Of a DNA stretch of 17,488 nucleotides, positions 8,069-14,637 are shown piece by piece. A program made the translations under genes and the position numbers. The notes under the pieces were generated by a model. That model ran no database searches and was not told the DNA's origin. It saw only the letters and a list, made by a program, of their open reading frames with translations. This stretch comes from Dehalococcoidia bacterium UBA1152 (GTDB taxonomy: Bacteria > Chloroflexota > Dehalococcoidia > Lucifugimonadales > UBA2962), in contig DBZU01000012.1 in the NCBI GenBank assembly GCA_002311285.1, positions 12,824 through 30,311 of the forward strand, in the 5' to 3' direction. Each line of letters begins with the position of its first letter. The first letter of the stretch is position 1.

Positions 8069-8526
8069 GATTTGTTCTTCAAACTTTGACGGTATGAATC
8101 ATATGCTTGGCGTGCCTTATCGTCATTCAGTCCGATTATTTGGGTCGCCAGATACGCAGCATTTTTTGCCCCCCATGAACCTATCGCAACTCCTGCCACC
8201 GGAATACCGGGCGGCATTTGTACAATAGCATACAACGCATCAACGCCCTTAAGTTCGCTGGACGCTATAGGAACCCCTATTACCGGTAACGATGTCCATG
8301 AGGCAATCGCTCCAGGTAAAGCTGCTGCTCCTCCAGCGCCTGCAATGAACACCTTAATCTCCTTGTCCCTTGCATTTTGGACATATTGCATTAGCTGTTC
8401 CGGGTTTCTATGTGCTGATATCACGTGAGTCTCATAATCAACTCCCATTTGATCTAGCACATCCTCGCTTGCCTTCATTACAGATCTATCCGACTCACTT
8501 CCCATTAATATTGCTACGTTAGCCAT
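8065..8526 (-). CDS. purE: N5-CAIR mutase, class I-like PurE
   Basis: Rearranges N5-carboxyaminoimidazole ribonucleotide to CAIR. The 153 residues contain the usual motifs: MGSESD (8-13) for phosphate binding, ISAHRNPEQL (36-45) with the catalytic His39, GAGGAAALPG (63-72) and IVQMPPGIPV (101-110). In class I PurE the GAGGAAxLPG loop normally has a second conserved His where this copy has Ala69; the codon reads GCT unambiguously. Other features look class I, which would require PurK, but purK is not adjacent. The ATG has a good ribosome binding site (AAGGA about 9 bases upstream), and the 3' end overlaps purB by 4 bases. A 70-base gap separates it from purD. Confidence 0.94.
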   Translation of the reverse strand: MANVAILMGSESDRSVMKASEDVLDQMGVDYETHVISAHRNPEQLMQYVQNARDKEIKVFIAGAGGAAALPGAIASWTSLPVIGVPIASSELKGVDALYAIVQMPPGIPVAGVAIGSWGAKNAAYLATQIIGLNDDKARQAYDSYRQSLKNKS

Positions 8527-8596
8527 TTATATTTTTCCTTACTGAATTCATTCTCAATTCACTATCTTAAGCATATTATTAAACAAAACTTTGCCT

Positions 8597-9871
8597 TCAT
8601 ATCCCAGCGGCTATGTCGTTTCTGTAAAAGACTCCGTCAAATTTTATTTTGTTGATATTTTTATAGATTAAATCACGGGCTGAGGAAAAACTATCACCTA
8701 AGGCTGTTACCGCTAAAACACGTCCTCCATTTGTTACAATGGAATCATCTGAGATTGATGTGCCAGCATGGAAGAGATTTACGCCTGAATCTAATTCATC
8801 TAGACCGCAAATTTGTTTGTTTGTTTCGTATGAACCAGGATAACCTTGTGATGCTAAAACCACACCAACGCATGGTCTCGGATCCCATTCAATTTCAATT
8901 TTGGTAATATCTTCCATTGCCGTATCAATCATGATTTGCAACAAATCTGTTTTCATCCTAGGCAAGAGAACTTGCGTCTCAGGGTCCCCAAATCTACAGT
9001 TAAATTCTAATACTTTAATGCCGCTGTCTGTAACAATCAAACCGGCATATAAAACTCCTGTATACGGATTTCCTTTACGTTTCATATAACTGACTACTGG
9101 GTTAAACACCGCTTTTCTAATCGATGATTCAATAGTTTTGGTCCACACGTGAGGCGGAGAGTAACTTCCCATTCCCCCTGTATTCGGCCCATTGTCACCT
9201 TCATATGCACGTTTATAATCAGTAGCGCCAGCAATAGATGATACGTTCGTCCCATCGACAAAAGCGAAGGCGCTTATTTCCTGTCCCACCAAAAACTCTT
9301 CCATCACAACTTTTTGGCCAGCTGTTCCAAATTTTTCGTTAAGAAATATGTCAGCTACTGTCTCCAATGCATGTTCTTTTGTATTACAAATTATTACACC
9401 TGTACCGGCTGCCAGCCCGTCTACTTTAATAACCAATGGTAAATCCCAATTTGGAATTGCAGTTTCCGCCATACTGTAATCTGTAAAAACTTCATATTCC
9501 GCAGTAGACACTCCGGAAGCAACCATAACTTCCTTGGCATACGATTTACTTGTTTCAAGTAATGCAGCTTCTTTAGTAGGTCCAAAAATAGGTAATTTCG
9601 CTTTACGGAAAACATTAACTACTCCTAATGCGAGAGGTGCCTCGGGTCCCACTACTGTGAGACCTATATTATTTTCCTTCGCATATTCAACCAGCGTATC
9701 TGGATCAGTTAACGAGTTATCAATATTAGTACCGATTAAAGAGGTACCTGCGTTTCCGGGGGCAATGAATAGCTCGGCAATGTAAGGGCTTTGACGAAGC
9801 TTCCATGCTATTGCATGCTCTCGGCCGCCATTACCTAACAACAGTACGTTAATTTTATCGTTTTTAATCAT
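8597..9871 (-). CDS. purD: Phosphoribosylamine-glycine ligase (GAR synthetase)
   Basis: ATP-grasp ligase joining phosphoribosylamine and glycine, the second purine step. The 424 residues are full length and not fused to PurM or PurN. The order of motifs is VLLLGNGGREHAIAWKL (9-25), VVGPEAPLALG (73-83), FGPTKEAALLETSKSYAK (96-113), the ATP-grasp loop KVDGLAAGTGVII (149-161), DNGPNTGGMGSYSPP (226-240) and the GARS signature RFGDPETQV (293-301). Two family-conserved positions differ. The usual AAGKGV lysine is Thr157, and the usual QDHKR reads TDYKR at 217-221. The rest is well conserved, so I expect an active enzyme but flag these. The start is an ATG without a clear ribosome binding site. Confidence 0.96.
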   Translation of the reverse strand: MIKNDKINVLLLGNGGREHAIAWKLRQSPYIAELFIAPGNAGTSLIGTNIDNSLTDPDTLVEYAKENNIGLTVVGPEAPLALGVVNVFRKAKLPIFGPTKEAALLETSKSYAKEVMVASGVSTAEYEVFTDYSMAETAIPNWDLPLVIKVDGLAAGTGVIICNTKEHALETVADIFLNEKFGTAGQKVVMEEFLVGQEISAFAFVDGTNVSSIAGATDYKRAYEGDNGPNTGGMGSYSPPHVWTKTIESSIRKAVFNPVVSYMKRKGNPYTGVLYAGLIVTDSGIKVLEFNCRFGDPETQVLLPRMKTDLLQIMIDTAMEDITKIEIEWDPRPCVGVVLASQGYPGSYETNKQICGLDELDSGVNLFHAGTSISDDSIVTNGGRVLAVTALGDSFSSARDLIYKNINKIKFDGVFYRNDIAAGI

Positions 9872-9943
9872 CGTTCATTTGATTATTTCTTTTATAAAAT
9901 GCGTTGCCTTTTCAACTTCAGTCAATCCAAATTTGAAATTTCT

Positions 9944-10822
9944 TCAAGATTTAGCAGGCGAAAGCAATTCTAAGCACTCCCAATGTAGATCAGCCATTTG
10001 TCCATTTGGATTTATTGGCTGAATAGAAACATGATCTGCACCAGCATCAAAATGTTCATCTATTCTTGCTCTTATTGTTTTCTCGGTACCCCACGCAAAA
10101 GTAGTATCTATAAACCTGTTGCTTAGAGAGTCTATGTCATCCTCACTTAAACCCATTCTAATCCAGTTATTTCGATAATTTGGTAAACCTTGATAAATCT
10201 TTGCTACAGGCCGTGCTAAATTTCTTGCTTTTGTTGGATCGGTTGCTAAAATTACTTTTTGTTCTACGCACAACCAAGCATTGTCTCCCATCCGTTTACG
10301 AGCCATTTCAGTATGATCAGGTGATGTAAAGTAGGGGTGAGCTCCATTAGTTTTTTCAGCCGCCAAGGTTAACATTTTCGGACCTAAGGCCGCGATTACT
10401 AACGGTGGTTCTTCCGAAGGGCTAACGCCTGTATAAGGAGCTGCAGCCATATCGTCTAAGTACTTCCTCATGGTTGCTAGGGGCGGACCATATTTCAGGC
10501 CTCTAATGCCTTCGACTATTCGGGTATGAGATACACCGAGCCCTAATAGAAATCGATTTTGCGATTGTTCAGCGAGAGACTTCTGAGCAGCAAGCGTTAC
10601 TCCAGGTTCACGGTGATAGATGTTCGCTATACCGGTTGCTAAATTTAATGTCTGAGTATTAGCTAAAAGCCAAGAACACAATACCATCGGATTTTTCCCC
10701 ACTGTCTCAGGAACCCATAGGGTAGAATAACCGAGGTCTTCAATTCTCTGTGCTGCTTTTGCTGCTGTGTTAGATGAAAGCTTATCAAAAAAATACCAAA
10801 CTCCCAGTTTACCTATATTCAT
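9944..10822 (-). CDS. LLM-class, probably F420-dependent oxidoreductase
   Basis: A 292-residue protein of the luciferase-like monooxygenase TIM-barrel superfamily, closest in character to the mycobacterial MSMEG_4141-type group of predicted F420-dependent oxidoreductases. Evidence: IEDLGYSTLWVPET (27-40), the strand and loop LATGIANIYHREP, RFLLGLGVSHTRIVEG (90-105), PPLVIAALGPKMLTLAAEK followed by TNGAHPYFTSPDHT, and a C-terminal AGADHVSIQPINP phosphate-loop-like segment. The substrate is unknown; F420 use is inferred from the family and not shown by a specific motif here. It starts with ATGA overlapping the MGMT stop, with a strong AGGAG ribosome binding site 6 bases upstream. The guaA-MGMT-LLM trio therefore looks translationally coupled. 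purD follows after 72 bases. Confidence 0.85.
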   Translation of the reverse strand: MNIGKLGVWYFFDKLSSNTAAKAAQRIEDLGYSTLWVPETVGKNPMVLCSWLLANTQTLNLATGIANIYHREPGVTLAAQKSLAEQSQNRFLLGLGVSHTRIVEGIRGLKYGPPLATMRKYLDDMAAAPYTGVSPSEEPPLVIAALGPKMLTLAAEKTNGAHPYFTSPDHTEMARKRMGDNAWLCVEQKVILATDPTKARNLARPVAKIYQGLPNYRNNWIRMGLSEDDIDSLSNRFIDTTFAWGTEKTIRARIDEHFDAGADHVSIQPINPNGQMADLHWECLELLSPAKS

Positions 10823-11115
10823 ATTTTGCTCCTAAGCATAGCCTTGTTAGACTTCTCATCCATTAATAATTGATGCTTCTTTTCAACACCCCCAAGACCA
10901 CTATAACCCCCTAGGCCCCCATCAGACCTAACGACACGATGACATGGGATATCAATTGGATAGGGATTTTTGGCACAGGCATTTGCGACAGCACGACTTG
11001 CTTTCGGATGGCCAATTGACTCAGCTACTTCCTTATAAGTTCTAGTTTCACCATAAGGTATCTTTGCAAGTTCATTCCAAACTTTAATCTGAAACTCTGT
11101 TCCCATTAAATTCAA
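10819..11115 (-). CDS. Minimal methylated-DNA-protein cysteine methyltransferase (MGMT domain only)
   Basis: A 98-residue protein consisting only of the DNA-binding/active-site domain of O6-alkylguanine-DNA alkyltransferases; the N-terminal ribonuclease-H-like domain of full Ogt/Ada-C is missing. The core is intact: FQIKVWNELAKIPYGETRTY (8-27), HPKASRAVANACAKNPYPI (36-54, recognition helix with the Arg that flips the base), IPCHRVVRSDGGLGGYSG (56-73), with the methyl-accepting cysteine Cys58. Because Cys is present, it is not an alkyltransferase-like protein of the kind that carries Trp there. The start may be TTG at 11115 or ATG at 11106 (95 residues). It begins 3 bases after the guaA stop and overlaps the LLM start by 4 bases. 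Confidence 0.88.
   Translation of the reverse strand: MNLMGTEFQIKVWNELAKIPYGETRTYKEVAESIGHPKASRAVANACAKNPYPIDIPCHRVVRSDGGLGGYSGLGGVEKKHQLLMDEKSNKAMLRSKI
10829..10833 (-). promoter_or_regulatory. Ribosome binding site for LLM oxidoreductase
   Basis: On the minus strand AGGAG lies 6 bases before the ATG at 10822 and inside the last codons of the MGMT gene. It fixes the LLM start and shows efficient independent initiation despite the 4-base overlap. Confidence 0.65.
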
Positions 11116-11118
11116 TTT

Positions 11119-12831
11119 TCATTCCCACTCAATAGTGCCAGGCGGTTTACTAGTTATATCGTAAACAACTCTGCTAACTCCATCCACTTCATTAGATATA
11201 CGATTACTTATTACTGACAAAACATCATAAGGCAACCTGGCCCAATCAGCAGTCATAGCGTCGTCACTTGTAACCGCACGTATCGCTATAGTGTATCCAT
11301 ATAATCTACGGTCTCCTACTACTCCAACGGATTTAGTATCAGTCAGAACCGCAAAGCTCTGCCATAGAGACTCATATAATTTATTCCTTTTAATCTCATC
11401 CATTACTATCCAGTCTGCTTCTCGTAAAATATCAAGTTTTTCTTGATTAATTTTACCTATCACACGAATTGCCAATCCTGGTCCAGGAAAAGGCTGTCGA
11501 TTAACTAGTTCTTTTGAAAGGCCAAGCTCTAGTCCGACTTTTCGAACCTCATCCTTAAAGAGATATCTTAAGGGTTCTATAAGTTTTAATTGCATATATT
11601 TCGGCAACCCACCGACATTGTGATGTGTCTTGATTTTTACTGAGACTTTCGATTCATCAGTTTCACTTTCTATTACATCTGGATATAAAGTGCCTTGGCA
11701 CAAATAATCAGCATCTCCTAATTTCTTAGCTTCACTCTCAAAAAGCTTTATGAACTGTTCTCCAACTATTTTTCTTTTCTCTTCAGGGTCACTTATATTT
11801 TCTAATGCTTTTAAGAATTCGTTGGTGGCGTCTTTATAGATCAAATTGACTTTCAAGTGCTTTTTAAATGTGGATAAAATACGATCAGGTTCTTCCCGAC
11901 GCAATAGCCCATTGTTTACAAATATGCATGTTAATTGATCTCCAATTGCTTGATGTACCAACGTAGCGGCGACAGAAGAATCAACGCCTCCTGAAAGTGC
12001 GCAAACTACCTTCCCTTTGCCAACTTTTCTTTTAATATCTTGAATCGCCAGATTAGCAAAATTTGAAGGAGTCCATAGTCCCTTAAGTCCACATATCTTA
12101 TAAAGAAAATTCTCTATTAATTGTTGTCCTTGTGGAGTGTGGGCTACTTCAGGATGAAACTGTATACCGTACTTAGATTTATCTCCAACAAGTACTGCAA
12201 TAGGAGAATTTTCTGAATATCCAATAGATTTGAACCCTGGCGGCAAATCATTAATCTTGTCGCCATGGCTCATCCATACAGGCATTGATTTCGGTATATC
12301 GCTGAAGAGTGGATCTGATTTAGTATTTTGGTAAACTACAGAATGTCCGTACTCGCGCTTTGTTGATGAAGCAACCGTTCCACCCAGTTGATGAGCAATA
12401 ACTTGCATTCCATAGCATATACCTAAAACTGGTAAATCCTTTTCAAATACCCAGCTTGGGCCTAGCGGGGCATCATCGTCATATACGCTGGCAGGGCCGC
12501 CAGATAAAATAATACCTTTCGGTTGGAGTGCTTCTATAGTTGCCCATTCGGTATCGTAAGGCACTATCTCACAGTAAACGTGACTTTCCCTCACGCGTCT
12601 TGCAATTAAATGACTGTACTGAGAGCCAAAATCAATTATTACCACTGATTCCTGATTAAGTCGTGTCTGTGCAGTAACTTGAGTATCTCTACCTTGTTTT
12701 TCTTCCGCTATTTCAAGATACGTAGATATTTCCAAATCATCGCTGGCAGTTAATCGCCGCGACTCGGAAGCAGGAGTCTCAACCTGTTCGTCTGGGTTTG
12801 CAGTTGTTTCAGATTCTATGTCTTTAACCAT
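11119..12831 (-). CDS. guaA: GMP synthase (glutamine-hydrolysing) with N-terminal extension
   Basis: Converts XMP to GMP using glutamine and ATP. The class I glutamine amidotransferase domain spans about 62-248, with nucleophile Cys139 in GICYGMQ and His226/Glu228 in GIQFHPEV. The ATP pyrophosphatase domain follows with PP-loop ALSGGVDSSVAA (278-289), and the C-terminal dimerisation domain has RQPFPGPGLAIRV and ends DITSKPPGTIEWE, exactly the family terminus. The length of 570 exceeds the usual 510-525 because of about 60 extra N-terminal residues, Glu/Thr/Ser-rich and without hydrophobic segments, before VVIIDFGSQYSH. No ribosome binding site precedes the ATG. An alternative GTG at 12645 (residue 63) has AGGA 4 bases upstream and would give a normal-length enzyme. 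It is the first gene of the purine block, divergent from the TsaC-like gene. Confidence 0.97.
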   Translation of the reverse strand: MVKDIESETTANPDEQVETPASESRRLTASDDLEISTYLEIAEEKQGRDTQVTAQTRLNQESVVIIDFGSQYSHLIARRVRESHVYCEIVPYDTEWATIEALQPKGIILSGGPASVYDDDAPLGPSWVFEKDLPVLGICYGMQVIAHQLGGTVASSTKREYGHSVVYQNTKSDPLFSDIPKSMPVWMSHGDKINDLPPGFKSIGYSENSPIAVLVGDKSKYGIQFHPEVAHTPQGQQLIENFLYKICGLKGLWTPSNFANLAIQDIKRKVGKGKVVCALSGGVDSSVAATLVHQAIGDQLTCIFVNNGLLRREEPDRILSTFKKHLKVNLIYKDATNEFLKALENISDPEEKRKIVGEQFIKLFESEAKKLGDADYLCQGTLYPDVIESETDESKVSVKIKTHHNVGGLPKYMQLKLIEPLRYLFKDEVRKVGLELGLSKELVNRQPFPGPGLAIRVIGKINQEKLDILREADWIVMDEIKRNKLYESLWQSFAVLTDTKSVGVVGDRRLYGYTIAIRAVTSDDAMTADWARLPYDVLSVISNRISNEVDGVSRVVYDITSKPPGTIEWE

Positions 12832-12847
12832 GCTAGAGCAGTTTCTA

Positions 12848-12876
12848 AATTAACACTTATGCTATACTTTCGTCAA
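12848..12876 (-). promoter_or_regulatory. Candidate promoter for guaA and the purine block
   Basis: On the minus strand TTGACG is followed after 17 bases by TTAATT, a good -35 element and a weak -10 element. Transcription would start about 10 bases before the guaA ATG. On the plus strand TATACT at 12863-12868 could be a -10 element for the TsaC-like gene, but it has no convincing -35 partner. The position between divergent genes supports promoter function; the motif evidence alone is weak. Confidence 0.3.
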
Positions 12877-12932
12877 TTTGTAGGATAGCCCAAAGAACCG
12901 ATGCCACCGGCGTAAATGCCTTAGAAAAGTTA

Positions 12933-13538
12933 ATGAATGAAATTGTAGACATTTTGAAAAAAGGCGGGGTAGCCGCCTTGCCCACAGATAACTTTTATTG
13001 TTTGGCTGCTGACGCATCAAATGAATCAGCCGTCAACAAAGTTTTTAAACTTAAGGGGCGCTCTAATTCGAGTGCGTTGCCCATTTTGATAGCTGATTTA
13101 TCAGATGTAAACAAATACACTATAAACAGACCAGAGTGTGTACGGTTAATCAGTGAAAAATACTGGCCAGGGGCTTTGACTATCGTACTAGAAAAATCAA
13201 ACAATCTTGCACCAAGTATCTCTGCTGGATTGGATACAATCGGCATTAGAATTCCTAATTCAGATTTTATTAGGAATTTGATTAGAAAATTAGGCAGCCC
13301 AATAACAGGTACAAGTGCCAACCTATCAGGCACGATGCCTGCAACCTCTCCCAAGGAAATCGAATTATCTTTAAGCCGTAATTTGGATTTTGTGTATAAA
13401 GATTTAACCACGCCTGGAGGATTGCCTTCGACAGTCCTTGACCTTAGTACACGGCCTGCACGTATACTTCGAGATGGAGCAATTAAGAAAAGCGAATTAA
13501 AATCTATATTCAAATTACATAAACTGGATTTAATCTAA
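12933..13538 (+). CDS. TsaC/Sua5-family threonylcarbamoyl-AMP synthase
   Basis: YrdC-fold enzyme that makes threonylcarbamoyl-AMP from threonine, bicarbonate and ATP for the t6A modification at position 37 of ANN-decoding tRNAs. The 201 residues hold one YrdC domain without the C-terminal Sua5 domain. Motifs: GGVAALPTDNFYCLAADA (11-28, usually PTDTxYGLxxDA), VFKLKGRSNSSALPILIAD (37-55, with the conserved KxR), YWPGALTIVL (77-86), IGIRIPNS (103-110), TGTSANLSG (125-133), GLPSTVLDL (163-171) and ARILRDGAI (176-184). The Gly-to-Cys and Thr-Val-to-Asn-Phe changes in the first motif are unusual. The ATG has no evident ribosome binding site. The gene is divergent from guaA and opens the glycolytic block. 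Confidence 0.9.
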   Translation: MNEIVDILKKGGVAALPTDNFYCLAADASNESAVNKVFKLKGRSNSSALPILIADLSDVNKYTINRPECVRLISEKYWPGALTIVLEKSNNLAPSISAGLDTIGIRIPNSDFIRNLIRKLGSPITGTSANLSGTMPATSPKEIELSLSRNLDFVYKDLTTPGGLPSTVLDLSTRPARILRDGAIKKSELKSIFKLHKLDLI

Positions 13539-13587
13539 ACAACTAATCCTTTGTATAAACAATCTGGTCCTCGGTTTTGGAAAAATA

Positions 13588-14637
13588 TTGATACTTGATA
13601 ACAACAACGAACTTTTAGAAATGAATAAATGGATTAACGAAGAAATGTCTTCTGTTATATCGTCCCGTCAACTGGGACTATATAATTTGATTTCCTATCA
13701 TTTCGGTTGGTCTGGAAAACCAGGTGAAGACTTCACAACTGTAGATTTTTCTAGTCCATCCAGCTTAAGAATGTATGGCTTAGCTTGTTTAGTAGCAGCT
13801 AATACTTTGGACCCACCAATTGATCAAGGTTCGCCAGTTGTTGGAGCGGGGTCGGCTATTGAAATGTTAGCAACTTTTGCAGAGATTCATGATGATATAC
13901 AGGCTGGCAGGCCGATTCGAAATGAAAGAGACGCGGTATGGTGGGTTTGGGGTCCGGCTCAGGCTATAAATGCTGGTGATGGCTTACATGCATTGGCCAG
14001 GCTAGAAATACTAAGCCTCACAGAAAAAAATGTTGATGCCGAACGGGTTTTTGCCGCAACAAGCATTCTTGATAATGCAGCATTAGCTATGTGCGAAGGA
14101 AGATTTGCAGAACTAGAAGCCCAGGAAAGAATTGATATTACCGTAGAACAATATTTAGAGATGGCTAAATCAAAAAGTGGGTCAATAATGTCTGGAGCAA
14201 TGAAATTAGGCGCTTTACTAACTGGCAAGACTGAGATGATTGATCCACTTGGTGAATTTGGAAGTTATATTGGAGTTGCTATGCAAATAGCCTGGGATAT
14301 CCGGGAACTATATGGAAAATCAAGTCATACAAGCAATATTAATGAAAGGCCATCAGAAGAAGTTTTAAATAAGAAAAAACTCCTTCCAATAATCGTTGCT
14401 ATATCTAACGCAGACATATCGAATAAGCGCAAATTAGGCGAAATATATTTTAAGCGCGTTTTGGCTCCTGCTGATGTTGAACAAGTGCGTAAATTAGTAT
14501 CAGAACTTGGTGGTAGAGATTTCGCCGTAAAGACAGTCGATGAATTAAAAGTAAAAGCTTTCGCAACAATCTCAAACATAGATTGTGATGTCAGTTTACT
14601 AAACTCATTTTCAAAGATATTGACTAAAGTTGACTAA
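13588..14637 (+). CDS. Divergent polyprenyl synthetase family protein
   Basis: A 349-residue all-helical protein of the trans-prenyl diphosphate synthase superfamily. Family features are EIHDDIQAGRPIRNERDA at 99-116 (first Asp-rich region), WGPAQAINAGDGLHALARL (121-139), MAKSKSGSIMSGAMKLGALL (192-211, the usual KTxxL region) and QIAWDIRELYG (233-243, second Asp-rich region). Both DDxxD motifs are degenerate: the first reads DDIQA and the second WDIRE. Magnesium-diphosphate binding may be altered, or the product may be unusual; it may also be a non-catalytic subunit of a heteromeric synthase. I do not recognise a specific product. The TTG start has GGA 6 bases upstream; ATG at 13621 is an alternative (338 residues). 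The 3' end overlaps pgk by 8 bases. Confidence 0.75.
   Translation: MILDNNNELLEMNKWINEEMSSVISSRQLGLYNLISYHFGWSGKPGEDFTTVDFSSPSSLRMYGLACLVAANTLDPPIDQGSPVVGAGSAIEMLATFAEIHDDIQAGRPIRNERDAVWWVWGPAQAINAGDGLHALARLEILSLTEKNVDAERVFAATSILDNAALAMCEGRFAELEAQERIDITVEQYLEMAKSKSGSIMSGAMKLGALLTGKTEMIDPLGEFGSYIGVAMQIAWDIRELYGKSSHTSNINERPSEEVLNKKKLLPIIVAISNADISNKRKLGEIYFKRVLAPADVEQVRKLVSELGGRDFAVKTVDELKVKAFATISNIDCDVSLLNSFSKILTKVD

Noticed and set aside
10819..11115. Alkyltransferase-like (ATL) protein
   Set aside because: ATL proteins have Trp in place of the active cysteine; this one has PCHR with Cys58.
12901..12915. Tiny upstream ORF (ATG CCA CCG GCG TAA) before the TsaC gene
   Set aside because: Four codons with no ribosome binding site; likely chance.
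12995..13513. 172-residue open frame on the minus strand
   Set aside because: It is the antisense of the TsaC-family gene, resembles no family I know, and the plus-strand protein has clear motifs.
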